27,596 nt of DNA, taken from contig UQWP01000050.1 of NCBI GenBank assembly GCA_900544825.1, positions 1 to 27,596 on the forward strand, in the 5' to 3' direction. Shown here in pieces: positions 1 to 7,910 of this stretch. Position numbers and translations under genes: made by a program. The notes beneath the pieces are model-generated. The model did no database searches. It was not told the origin of the DNA and saw nothing but the letters and a program-made list of their open reading frames with translations. The stretch comes from an uncultured Prevotella sp. GTDB taxonomy: Bacteria; Bacteroidota; Bacteroidia; Bacteroidales; Bacteroidaceae. The stretch's first letter is position 1; every line of letters begins with the position of its first letter.

Positions 1-49
1 CCCTGATGTTGAATTTCTATGCAAAGATAATAAAAAAAAACAATATACA

Positions 50-946
50 ATGAAGAAGATGAATATGGCAGTAGCTGCTGCGGCACTCCTGCTGATGGCT
101 TCCTGCGGCACTACCAAGAAGATGGAAGGAGCTGGAAAGGTGAATGCCAACGATAAGAAGACCGAGACAAAGGCGGAGCAGTCGGCTGCGCTCAGGAATC
201 TGGCTTTTGTTCAGAAAGTATCAGATAATCAGGTTTATACCAATAATATTGTGGGCAATATGAATTTCAATCTGCAGGCTGCAGATAAGGATATTACCGT
301 GCCGGGCAAGTTGAGTATGCGCAAGGATGAGGTAATCCGCATCCAGCTCTTCATCCCTATCCTGGGTACAGAGGTGGGAAGACTGGAATTCACCCCTAAC
401 TATGTGCTGATCATCGACCGCCTTCACAAGGAATACATCAAGGCAGATTATACCCAGGTGGATTTCCTGAAGAAGCAGGGCGTGAACTTCTATTCTCTCC
501 AGGCGCTCTTCTGGAACCAGTTGCTCGTGCCTGGAACCAAGAAGGTGACAGATGCAGATTTGAAGAAGTTTTCTGCCAATCTGGATGCTGTAGGTGAGAA
601 TGTACCTGTGGCTCTGCAATATGGCAAACTGAACTATACCTGGACAGCCAACCGAAATTCGGGCAGAATCACCGAGGCGAATGTGGTGTATCAGGACAGA
701 AGCTCCAGCGCAGCCAAGCTCAATCTGAAATACAGCAACTTCAAGAGCGTAGGCGTGAAGATGTTCCCTGCTACCCAGAATCTTACACTCTCTGCCATGG
801 TGAACAACAAGCCTCAGGTAGTGAAGATCAACATCGACATGAAGAGCGTGAAGACCGACAGTAAATGGGAGGCACAGACCGAAGTGTCTGACAAATACAA
901 GAAGGTGGCTCCTGAGGATGTACTCGGCAAACTGATGAGTATGTAG
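50..946 (+). CDS. DUF4292-family outer-membrane-type lipoprotein
   Basis: The 298-residue protein begins with a lipoprotein signal peptide: basic start, hydrophobic Ala/Leu stretch and lipobox LMASC with the acylated Cys at residue 19. The mature part is Lys-rich at first, then a beta-rich soluble domain of the kind grouped as DUF4292 in Bacteroidetes. This assignment is from recognition of the family pattern and from the neighbour, since DUF4292 genes commonly precede an EnvC/M23 gene in this phylum. The next gene starts 41 bases downstream on the same strand, so the two are probably co-transcribed and both act in the periplasm or envelope. A start at codon 4 (position 59) is an equally good signal peptide start. 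The molecular role is unknown. Confidence 0.8.
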   Translation: MKKMNMAVAAAALLLMASCGTTKKMEGAGKVNANDKKTETKAEQSAALRNLAFVQKVSDNQVYTNNIVGNMNFNLQAADKDITVPGKLSMRKDEVIRIQLFIPILGTEVGRLEFTPNYVLIIDRLHKEYIKADYTQVDFLKKQGVNFYSLQALFWNQLLVPGTKKVTDADLKKFSANLDAVGENVPVALQYGKLNYTWTANRNSGRITEANVVYQDRSSSAAKLNLKYSNFKSVGVKMFPATQNLTLSAMVNNKPQVVKINIDMKSVKTDSKWEAQTEVSDKYKKVAPEDVLGKLMSM

Positions 947-987
947 TGTTTGTCACGAAAGAAAACAATGAAATCATGTATTGAATA

Positions 988-2772
988 ATGAAGCGAATTA
1001 TATTTTTCTTATTGGCAATGATGTTCTCACTTGCTCCCTATGCACAGAAAACGGTGCATAAAAAGCCGGTGAAGAAAACCGCTGTTGCCAATCATAAACA
1101 TCAGGCTCAAAGAAAACCGGTGGCTCGCCGTGCCAAGGCTTCATCCAAGTCTTCTGCCAGGGTTTCTACAAAGGCTCCTACCAAGGCAGAACGCCGTGCT
1201 GCTACCTATAGCAATGCTTCAATCAGAGGATTGCAGGGGCAGCGTGCCGATATTCAGCGAAGAATCAAGGAGCAGGAGCAGGCTTTGCGCAAGAACAAGG
1301 CTGACGTGAAGAAACGCCTGGAAGACCTGATGGCGCTGAATGGCGAAATCGACCAGAGTCAGAAGAAGATTGAAGGTATCGAGAAGGATATTCATCATAT
1401 CGATGGAAACATCGGTATCCTGCAGGCGCAGTTGAAGACCCTTCAGCAGCAGTTGCAGGATAGAAAGAACAAGTATATCCGTTCTATGCGATATATGAGC
1501 CGACATCATACGGTGCAGGACAAACTGATGTTTATCTTCAGTGCCAAGAACCTGACCCAGATGTACCGCCGTCTCTCGTTCATTCGCCAGTACTCTTCTT
1601 ACCAGAAGGTGCAGGGCGAGGCTGTAAAGGCTAAGCAGTTGCAGGTGAACGATAAGCACAAGCAGTTGCAGAACGTAAAGGGACATAAGAATACCTTATT
1701 ATATAAGGGCAAGCAGGAGAAGACCGTGCTTGAAGGCAAGCAGACCCAGCAGCAGGAGATGGTACACGGACTGCAGAAGCAGCAGAAGACCATCCAGGCA
1801 GTCATCGCCGACCAGCGCCAGAAGGATGCTGCCATCAATGCTCAGATCGACCGCCTGATCCAGCAGGAAGTAGCCAAGGCCCGTGCCCGTGCTGCTGCTG
1901 AGGCTAAGCGCAAGGCTGCTGCAGCCGCTGCGGCTAAGAAACGTGCTGAGGAATTGGCTCGCAAGAAAGCTGCAGCCGAGGCTGCAGCAAGGGAGAATGC
2001 CCGCAGAATAGCTGAGGCTAAAGCCCGTGAGGCTGCTGCTGAGGCTGCAAGAAGAAAGGCTGCCGAGGAGGCTCGTGCTGCTGCCGAAGCTGCTAGAAAG
2101 GCGCAGGAAGAAGCTGCTGCCCAGGCTGAGGCGAAGGCTAAAGCAAAGGCGCAGGCTAAGGCCCGTGCTGCTGCCGAAGCTGCCCAGCGTGCTGCCGCAG
2201 AACAGGCGGCTCGTGAAGCTGCTGCCGAACAGGCGGCTAAGAAGGCGGAAGCTGACCGCAAGGCTGCTGAGCTGAAAGCCAAGGCGGATGAGGAGCGTCA
2301 GGCCCGTGAGATTGTTGCTGCCAAGAAGGAGGCGCAGGAGGCGGCTACCTTGAGTTCGGTAGATAGAATGTTGAGTGGTGGATTCGAGGCAAACCGTGGC
2401 AGATTGCCTATGCCTATCAGCGGCGGTTATCGCATCGTGAGCCACTTCGGACAGTATAATGTTCAGGGATTGAAGGGCGTTACCCTCGATAACAAGGGTA
2501 TCAATATCCAGGGTAAGCCGGGTTGTGTGGCTCGCAGCATCTACGATGGTGAGGTGAGTGCCGTCTTCGGATACGGTGGTATGTGGAATGTCCTGGTTCG
2601 CCATGGTGCCTACATCTCTGTATATTGCAACCTGAAATCGGTCAGCGTACACAAGGGACAGAAGGTAAGTACCCGTCAGGCTTTGGGTAGTGTTGGCTCT
2701 GAAAACATCCTCCAGTTCCAGCTTAGAAAAGAGACTGCCAAGCTCAATCCAGAGGCTTGGCTGGGAAGATAA
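988..2772 (+). CDS. EnvC-like murein hydrolase activator (coiled coil plus degenerate LytM/M23 domain)
   Basis: The 594-residue protein has a signal peptide ending near APYAQ (residue 20), a basic linker, a long coiled coil (about residues 75-285), an extended Ala/Lys/Glu/Arg-rich helical repeat stretch (about 290-450) and a C-terminal LytM/M23 fold (about 465-590). The M23 zinc ligands are not visible: the usual HxGxD site is replaced by a GVTLD segment, and the final HxH by FQLRK. That is what EnvC/NlpD-type activators look like: they do not cut peptidoglycan but switch on amidases during cell division. The gene is second in a pair with the DUF4292 lipoprotein gene and ends just before a strong terminator. 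The low-complexity Ala-rich region produces long false ORFs on the other strand. Confidence 0.85.
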   Translation: MKRIIFFLLAMMFSLAPYAQKTVHKKPVKKTAVANHKHQAQRKPVARRAKASSKSSARVSTKAPTKAERRAATYSNASIRGLQGQRADIQRRIKEQEQALRKNKADVKKRLEDLMALNGEIDQSQKKIEGIEKDIHHIDGNIGILQAQLKTLQQQLQDRKNKYIRSMRYMSRHHTVQDKLMFIFSAKNLTQMYRRLSFIRQYSSYQKVQGEAVKAKQLQVNDKHKQLQNVKGHKNTLLYKGKQEKTVLEGKQTQQQEMVHGLQKQQKTIQAVIADQRQKDAAINAQIDRLIQQEVAKARARAAAEAKRKAAAAAAAKKRAEELARKKAAAEAAARENARRIAEAKAREAAAEAARRKAAEEARAAAEAARKAQEEAAAQAEAKAKAKAQAKARAAAEAAQRAAAEQAAREAAAEQAAKKAEADRKAAELKAKADEERQAREIVAAKKEAQEAATLSSVDRMLSGGFEANRGRLPMPISGGYRIVSHFGQYNVQGLKGVTLDNKGINIQGKPGCVARSIYDGEVSAVFGYGGMWNVLVRHGAYISVYCNLKSVSVHKGQKVSTRQALGSVGSENILQFQLRKETAKLNPEAWLGR

Positions 2773-2817
2773 AATATAGGAGATTATCAAGGTTACCTAT
2801 ATAGACAGATAATAGAG

Positions 2818-2856
2818 GAAACCCTCTTAGATGGCAGCGCCATCTAAGAGGGTTTC
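2818..2856. terminator. Bidirectional terminator hairpin, perfect 18-bp stem
   Basis: Bases 2818-2835 are perfectly complementary to 2839-2856, leaving a 3-base loop. It lies between the convergent EnvC-like and M20 genes and is followed by GTATTTT on the plus strand. The hairpin includes the last codons and the stop codon of the M20 gene. Confidence 0.8.
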
Positions 2857-3891
2857 GTATTTTGCAATGGCATCGCGGATTTCGCTGATGCGGATAAACT
2901 CGTTGGCAGAATGGGAGCGGGAAGATTCGCCCGGACCCAGCTTGAAGGATGGAAAATGCATCAGAGCCTGATCGCTGAGGGTAGGACTGCCGAATGGCTT
3001 CATTCCCATAGCTACACATTTCCTGATAAGAGGATGCTCCGGGTCGATGCGGGATGACTTCAGGCGGAAACTGTGAGCCTTTACCTCGCTCTTCAGGTGC
3101 TGGCGGATAAACTCGTAAACCTCCTCGTTATCGTAAAATTCGTTGGTGCGGATATCCACAAGCATTGTGCACTTATCCGGAATCACATTATGCTGGGTTC
3201 CGGCATTCACCACGGTGAGCGTCATCTTGGTAGGACCCAGGAATTCGCTTACCTTCTCGAATTTGTAATCACGAATCCAGCGCATATCATCCAGCGCCTC
3301 ATAGATGGCATTCACTCCTTCATTTCTTGCCGCATGGCCACTCTTGCCGTGAGCAATCACATCCAGCACCATCAGTCCCTTTTCTGCTACGGCAGGATTC
3401 ATGCCTGTAGGTTCTCCCACAATAGCAAGATCGATGTGTGGAAGCAGGGGCAGGGCACGCGTAATGCCATCCTTTCCCGAAACCTCTTCTTCGGCAGAAG
3501 CCAGATAAATCAGGTTGTAGCTCTGCGGCTTCTCCGTCAGCATTCTGAAAATCTGGAGAAGAGAACACAAACCGCCACCGCAGTCGTTGCTGCCCAAACC
3601 ATAAAGCACGCCATCTTCTACATCTGGAGAAAAAGGATCACGGCTCCACGAAGCCACGGGCTTCACCGTGTCGATATGGGCATTGAGCAGCAGGGTAGGA
3701 CGGCTCTCATCGTAGTGAGGGTCGATAATCCAGAGGTTGTTTGCCTCGCGCTGCGGTTCGAAACCATAGCTGCGGATGGTCTGCTCCATGATGTCGGCAG
3801 CATCTTTTTCGCTGCGGCTTATCGATGGGGTGGCAATCAGCTTTTTAAGCAGTTCCATCGCGTCGCTAACATATTGTTCCTGTGTCATCAT
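2827..3891 (-). CDS. M20-family metallo-deacylase, ArgE/DapE-like (probable N-acyl-ornithine deacylase)
   Basis: This 354-residue cytosolic enzyme has the M20 metal site in order: H72 and D74 in NAHIDTV, D103 in GSNDCGGG, the EEE triad at 134-136, E160 in VGEPTG, and a late His in SRSHSANE. The dimerisation domain lies in the middle (about 175-285, with GKSGHAARN). M20 enzymes of this size in Bacteroidetes usually deacylate N-acetyl- or N-succinyl-ornithine in arginine synthesis, so ArgE function is likely. Succinyl-diaminopimelate desuccinylase or a peptidase are alternatives, because the motifs do not settle the substrate. The gene is divergent from the acyl-CoA synthetase and convergent with the EnvC-like gene. 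The start could also be codon 2 (MTQEQ). Confidence 0.85.
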   Translation of the reverse strand: MMTQEQYVSDAMELLKKLIATPSISRSEKDAADIMEQTIRSYGFEPQREANNLWIIDPHYDESRPTLLLNAHIDTVKPVASWSRDPFSPDVEDGVLYGLGSNDCGGGLCSLLQIFRMLTEKPQSYNLIYLASAEEEVSGKDGITRALPLLPHIDLAIVGEPTGMNPAVAEKGLMVLDVIAHGKSGHAARNEGVNAIYEALDDMRWIRDYKFEKVSEFLGPTKMTLTVVNAGTQHNVIPDKCTMLVDIRTNEFYDNEEVYEFIRQHLKSEVKAHSFRLKSSRIDPEHPLIRKCVAMGMKPFGSPTLSDQALMHFPSFKLGPGESSRSHSANEFIRISEIRDAIAKYETLLDGAAI

Positions 3892-3917
3892 AATCTCTCT
3901 ATTTTTTGATTTTTCTG

Positions 3918-3925
3918 CAAAGTTA
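3918..3925 (-). promoter_or_regulatory. Candidate -7 box of the M20 gene promoter
   Basis: The plus-strand text CAAAGTTA is the reverse complement of TAACTTTG, which fits TAnnTTTG. It sits 27 bases upstream of the M20 start. I see no well-spaced -33 box, so support is partial. Confidence 0.45.
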
Positions 3926-3965
3926 CGAAAAAAAGAGCATATAAAGTGGAAAAACCAACATTTTA

Positions 3966-3997
3966 TTTTGTGTTCTTAACAAATTCTATTATCTTTG
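3966..3997 (+). promoter_or_regulatory. Bacteroidetes-type promoter of the acyl-CoA synthetase operon
   Basis: TTTTG ends at 3970 and the -7 box TATCTTTG spans 3990-3997, with 19 bases between them. The predicted transcript start (about 4001-4004) rules out an upstream TTG start at 3995 and supports ATG at 4022. Confidence 0.7.
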
Positions 3998-4021
3998 CAC
4001 CAATATTATAATACTAAGCTT

Positions 4022-5830
4022 ATGCAAATTAATAGTCATCTTTCGGTTCTGGTTCATGACCTCGCTAAGAAGTGGGGAGATAAGCCTGCGCTTACCTTCA
4101 GAAAGTTTGGTAGTGACCAGTGGCAAACGGTTTCATTCAATCAGTTTTCCCTAAGAGTGAAACAAGTGAGCAATGCCCTTCTCAATCTTGGGGCTAAACC
4201 ACAAGACAAAATCGCTGTCTTCTCACAGAACTGCGTGCATTATTTGTACACAGACTTCGGTGCATACGGAATCAGAGTAATCTCTATTCCTTTTTATGCC
4301 AACAGCAGTGAGCAGCAGATTCAATATATGATCAATGATGCCCAGATTCGCTTCCTCTTCGTAGGCGAACAGGAGCAGTATGACAAGGCTCATCGTATCT
4401 TTGCCCTCTGCCCATCCCTGGAGCGCATCATCATCTTCGATTCCAGTGTGCGCATCAGTACCCATGACCCTGCAGCCCTCTATTACAAGGACTTCCTGAA
4501 GTTGGGTGAGAATCTTCCACGCCAGACCGAAGTGGAGGAACTCTACAAGCAGGCTAGTATGGACGATTTGGCTAACATCCTCTATACCAGTGGAACTACC
4601 GGCGACAGCAAGGGCGTGATGCTGACCTATAGTCAGTATGCAGCCGCATTGAAGGCCAACAATGAGTGCGTGCCAGTTACCGAAAAGGATCGTGTCATTG
4701 ATTTCCTTCCATTCACCCATATCTTCGAGCGTGGATGGGCATATCTCTGTTTGAGCGAGGGTGCCCAGCTCATCATCAATACTTATCCTCAGGAGATTCA
4801 GGAGAGTATGCGAGAGATGCATCCTACCTGTATGAGTAGTGTGCCTCGTTTCTGGGAGAAGGTGTATATTGCCGTGAAGGCTAAGATGGATGATGCCGGT
4901 CCTATCCAGAAGAAGCTCTTCTACCATGCTCTGGCAGTGGGTAAGAAGCGCAATATCGAGTATATTGCCAACTGCAAGCGCCCTCCTTTGGCTCTGGAGT
5001 TGGAGTATAAGATTATCAACAAGACCATTTTGAGCATCGTGCGCAAGCAGTTGGGCTTGGATAATCCTAATATCTTCCCTACGGCTGGTGCGTATGTAAG
5101 TCCGCAGGTGGAGGAGTTCGTTCATTCCATCGGTATCAATATGGTAGTGGGTTATGGCTTGACAGAGAGTCTTGCTACCGTATCTTGCGATCATCCTGAC
5201 AAGAAGCGCAGTCTGGGTTCTGTGGGCCGTCCTATCTCCAGCATCCAGATCAAGATAGGTGAGGATAACGAGGTGCTCCTCAAGGGTCCTACCATCACTC
5301 CGGGATATTATCATCGCGATACCACCAATGCCAAGGCATTTGATAAGGACGGATTCTTCCATACCGGTGATGCAGGCTATCTGAAGGATGGCGAGCTTTA
5401 CCTCACCGAGCGTATCAAGGACCTGTTCAAGACATCGAATGGTAAATATATCGCTCCGCAGCAGGTAGAGTCGTTGCTCCTGGTGGATAAGTTCATCGAT
5501 CAGGTGGCAGTCATCGCCGACCAGCGCAAGTTCGTATCAGCCCTCGTTGTACCTGAGTTCCGCCTCGTAGAGGATTGGGCTCGTGAGCATCATATCGCCT
5601 TCGCCTGCCGTGAGGACCTGTGTGCCAACGAGAAGGTGCAGAAGATGTTGATGGACCGCATCCAGATTCTTCAGCAGCACCTGGCTTATTATGAGCAGAT
5701 CAAGCGTATCACCCTCCTGGCTCACCACTTCTCTATGGAGTCGGGCGAGCTGACCAATACCTTGAAGATTCGCCGCCCTATCATCAACAAAAACTACAAG
5801 GCGGAGATTGACAAGATGTATGAGGAGTAA
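4022..5830 (+). CDS. Long-chain fatty acid--CoA ligase (AMP-forming)
   Basis: This 602-residue member of the adenylate-forming superfamily converts a fatty acid, ATP and CoA to acyl-CoA through an acyl-AMP. Visible motifs are the phosphate loop YTSGTTGDSKG (188-198), the adenine-site motif GYGLTES (377-383), TGD (448-450), and the hinge region LTERIKDLFKTSNGKYIAP (461-479). The length fits long-chain acyl-CoA synthetases of the FadD/AMP-binding type found in Bacteroidetes. I chose the ATG at 4022 because the promoter -7 box overlaps the longer reading frame's start. It heads a forward group with prfB (39 bases downstream), a small membrane protein and a CYTH protein. Substrate chain length cannot be read from the sequence. 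Confidence 0.9.
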   Translation: MQINSHLSVLVHDLAKKWGDKPALTFRKFGSDQWQTVSFNQFSLRVKQVSNALLNLGAKPQDKIAVFSQNCVHYLYTDFGAYGIRVISIPFYANSSEQQIQYMINDAQIRFLFVGEQEQYDKAHRIFALCPSLERIIIFDSSVRISTHDPAALYYKDFLKLGENLPRQTEVEELYKQASMDDLANILYTSGTTGDSKGVMLTYSQYAAALKANNECVPVTEKDRVIDFLPFTHIFERGWAYLCLSEGAQLIINTYPQEIQESMREMHPTCMSSVPRFWEKVYIAVKAKMDDAGPIQKKLFYHALAVGKKRNIEYIANCKRPPLALELEYKIINKTILSIVRKQLGLDNPNIFPTAGAYVSPQVEEFVHSIGINMVVGYGLTESLATVSCDHPDKKRSLGSVGRPISSIQIKIGEDNEVLLKGPTITPGYYHRDTTNAKAFDKDGFFHTGDAGYLKDGELYLTERIKDLFKTSNGKYIAPQQVESLLLVDKFIDQVAVIADQRKFVSALVVPEFRLVEDWAREHHIAFACREDLCANEKVQKMLMDRIQILQQHLAYYEQIKRITLLAHHFSMESGELTNTLKIRRPIINKNYKAEIDKMYEE

Positions 5831-5834
5831 TCAT

Positions 5835-5869
5835 AAAGTTCAAAGTTCAAAATTCAAAGTTCAAAGTTA
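5835..5869 (+). repeat. Five tandem 7-mers between the ligase gene and prfB
   Basis: Five consecutive heptamers (AAAGTTC, AAAGTTC, AAAATTC, AAAGTTC, AAAGTTA) fill nearly the whole 39-base gap and run directly into the prfB ATG at 5870. They make up the untranslated sequence immediately upstream of prfB, where a ribosome would have to load. Confidence 0.85.
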
Positions 5870-6994
5870 ATGATTACAGCTGACCAGTTGAAAGATGTGA
5901 TGGACAGAGCCGATGCTCTCCATCACTATCTCAATATCGACCAGAAGAAAGTAGAATTCGAGGAGGAGCAGCTCCGCACCCAGGCTCCTGACTTTTGGGA
6001 AGACCCAAAGTATGCGCAGGAGCAGATGAAGAAGGTGAAGAGCATCCAGAAATGGCTCGATGGCTATAAGACCGTGCGCCTTTATGCCGATGAACTAAAG
6101 CTCGCCTTCGATTTCTATAAGGATGAAATGGTGACCGAGGAAGAGGTGGATGCCGATTACAGCAAGGCTATCAAGGCCATCGAAGACCTGGAGTTGAAGA
6201 ACATGCTTCGACAGAAGGAAGATCCGATGGACTGCGTGCTCAAGATCAATTCCGGTGCCGGTGGTACGGAAAGTCAGGATTGGGCGCAGATGTTGATGCG
6301 TATGTATATGCGCTGGGCTGAGGCTCATGGCTACAAGGTAACCATCACCGATATGCAGGAAGGCGATGAGGCTGGCATCAAGAGCGTGACGATGACCATC
6401 GAGGGCGGCGAGTTCGCCTATGGTTATCTGAAGAGCGAGAATGGTGTCCATCGTCTGGTGCGTGTTTCACCTTTCAATGCTCAGGGCAAGCGAATGACCA
6501 GTTTTGCCAGTGTCTTCGTTACTCCGCTGGTGGATGATACCATCGAGGTGTATGTAGATCCTGCCAAGCTCTCCTGGGATACTTTCCGTTCGAGTGGTGC
6601 CGGTGGTCAGAATGTAAATAAGGTGGAGTCGGGTGTCCGTCTGCGTTATTGGTACACAGATCCTGATACGGGCGAGGAGGAGGAAATCCTCATCGAGAAT
6701 ACCGAGACCCGCGACCAGCCGAAGAACCGTGCCAAGGCATTGTTGCTCTTGAAGAGTCAACTCTACGACCGCGCCATGAAGAAGCGCCTCGAAGCCAAGG
6801 CGAAGATTGAGGCTGGCAAGAAGAAGATAGAGTGGGGAAGCCAGATTAGAAGCTATGTCTTCGACGACCGTCGTGTGAAAGACCATCGTACCAACTATCA
6901 GACCTCTGATGTAGATGGCGTGATGGACGGCAAGATCGATGATTTCATCAAGGCATACCTGATGGAGTTCCCTACTACCGACGACGAACAATAG
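5870..6994 (+). CDS. prfB: Peptide chain release factor 2
   Basis: This 374-residue cytosolic protein recognises UGA and UAA stop codons and triggers release of the finished chain. It carries the RF2 discriminator tripeptide SPF (200-202) and the catalytic GGQ loop in SSGAGGQNVNK (241-251). The N-terminal helical domain and the length match RF2. It reads as one uninterrupted frame from the ATG at 5870. The classic in-frame UGA with +1 shift site, expected near codons 20-25 next to the HHYL segment, is absent; that site reads TAT CTC AAT ATC GAC. It follows the acyl-CoA ligase gene by 39 bases of heptamer repeat, and a 49-residue membrane protein gene begins 29 bases after its stop. Confidence 0.95.
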   Translation: MITADQLKDVMDRADALHHYLNIDQKKVEFEEEQLRTQAPDFWEDPKYAQEQMKKVKSIQKWLDGYKTVRLYADELKLAFDFYKDEMVTEEEVDADYSKAIKAIEDLELKNMLRQKEDPMDCVLKINSGAGGTESQDWAQMLMRMYMRWAEAHGYKVTITDMQEGDEAGIKSVTMTIEGGEFAYGYLKSENGVHRLVRVSPFNAQGKRMTSFASVFVTPLVDDTIEVYVDPAKLSWDTFRSSGAGGQNVNKVESGVRLRYWYTDPDTGEEEEILIENTETRDQPKNRAKALLLLKSQLYDRAMKKRLEAKAKIEAGKKKIEWGSQIRSYVFDDRRVKDHRTNYQTSDVDGVMDGKIDDFIKAYLMEFPTTDDEQ

Positions 6995-7023
6995 AATTAT
7001 AACAACCTAAAAATACGATAACT

Positions 7024-7173
7024 ATGAGTGGAAATAAAGATTTAAGAAGAGCCAAGCATGAGGCTTATCAGAAGAAGCAGGCAGCCAAGGGCGAAAAAGT
7101 AGTGAAGTGGATTTTTATCTCTTTGATAGCACTGGGTGCTCTCTTTGCCATCTATGCAGCTTCGATTGCATAA
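7024..7173 (+). CDS. Small single-pass membrane protein (49 residues)
   Basis: This short gene (ATG at 7024, TAA at 7171-7173) encodes a charged, Lys/Arg/Gln-rich N-terminal half (about residues 1-28) and one hydrophobic helix (about 29-47, beginning KWIFISLIALGALF). By the positive-inside rule the N-terminus should be cytoplasmic. It sits between prfB and the CYTH gene on the same strand with gaps of 29 and 47 bases, so it is probably in the same transcript. I do not recognise a named family, and no function can be assigned. The reading is supported by the clear amphipathic/hydrophobic design and the operon-like spacing. Confidence 0.7.
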   Translation: MSGNKDLRRAKHEAYQKKQAAKGEKVVKWIFISLIALGALFAIYAASIA

Positions 7174-7209
7174 TAGCTTCTATCGCATAATAAGCTTCTA
7201 TTGCATAAA
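7158..7209 (+). repeat. Three imperfect 17-18-base direct repeats at the end of the small membrane protein gene
   Basis: Units start at 7158, 7175 and 7193 and share the form AGCTTCTATTGCATAA. The first unit encodes the last residues and stop of the small membrane protein, and the other two are non-coding copies leading to the CYTH gene. Confidence 0.75.
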
Positions 7210-7220
7210 ATGAGTAAGAA

Positions 7221-7706
7221 ATGAGTGGATTGGAAATAGAAAGAAAATTCCTCGTCAAGAAGGGCGACGCTTACAAAAGCGCCGCCTTTTCTAGTAGTCA
7301 TATCCAGCAGGGATATATTCCGGCTGAGGGGGCTACGGTGCGCGTTCGCACCCGAGACGACAAGGCTTACCTTACCATCAAGGGCAAGTCGATGAATGGC
7401 GGAATGACCCGCTATGAGTTTGAGAAGGAGATTACCATGGACGAGGCGCAGCATCTTCTGCAGCTTTGTCAGGGAGGTGTGATTGATAAGCGACGCTATC
7501 TCGTGAAAAGTGGCAATCATATCTTTGAGGTGGATGAGTTTTATGGTGACAACGAAGGTCTGGTAATGGCGGAGGTAGAACTGGAAAGCGAGACCGAAGC
7601 TTACGAGAAACCGGATTTCATCGATCGCGAAGTAACTGGCGACAAACGCTTCTATAATTCGCATCTTTTGACAAATCCCTTCTATAAATGGCGTGATTCG
7701 CTATAA
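7221..7706 (+). CDS. CYTH-domain protein, probable inorganic triphosphatase
   Basis: The 161-residue protein opens with the CYTH signature ExExK (E5, E7, K9 in EIERKF) and follows the family's pattern of alternating charged beta strands: RVRTRDD, YLTIKGK, RYEFEKEI, KRRYLV, FEVDEF and MAEVELES. These strands form the tunnel that binds a triphosphate with divalent metals. Bacterial single-domain CYTH proteins of this size are mostly tripolyphosphatases or thiamine-triphosphatase-like enzymes; adenylate cyclase activity (CyaB type) is less likely but cannot be excluded. It is cytosolic, with no signal peptide. An ATG at 7209 gives only a two-codon ORF, so 7221 is the start. Confidence 0.88.
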   Translation: MSGLEIERKFLVKKGDAYKSAAFSSSHIQQGYIPAEGATVRVRTRDDKAYLTIKGKSMNGGMTRYEFEKEITMDEAQHLLQLCQGGVIDKRRYLVKSGNHIFEVDEFYGDNEGLVMAEVELESETEAYEKPDFIDREVTGDKRFYNSHLLTNPFYKWRDSL

Positions 7707-7775
7707 AATTGTGTAATTATTTAAGATTCTGCATAATTTGCTTTCGATTTATACGCTTATTTGGATTATTTTTTA

Positions 7776-7783
7776 TAATTTTG
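7776..7783 (+). promoter_or_regulatory. Candidate -7 box before the first symporter gene
   Basis: TAATTTTG matches TAnnTTTG and is followed by GCA, as usual in this group. It would give a 5' leader of about 120 bases ahead of the start at 7911. No well-placed -33 box is visible. Confidence 0.5.
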
Positions 7784-7910
7784 CAGCATCAAAGAACTGA
7801 AGCGTTAAGAAAGTTATAATGACGCTGTAGGTTTGATGTGAAATAATAAAGGAGAATCTAAGTTTTAAAAAGAAATAATATAGAAATAATAAAAGGAGAA
7901 AGTAAAGGAA

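Noticed and set aside
1..49. Possible tail of an upstream gene
   Set aside because: The 49 bases are too short to decide a frame or stop with any confidence, so no feature is called.
1699..2790. 363-codon reverse-strand ORF opposite the EnvC-like gene
   Set aside because: It is a mirror of the Ala/Lys/Glu-rich coiled-coil coding sequence (Leu/Ser-rich nonsense), with no family pattern; the forward gene is clear.
3073..3909. 278-codon forward ORF across the M20 gene
   Set aside because: It lies opposite a gene with all M20 metal ligands and shows no recognisable domain.
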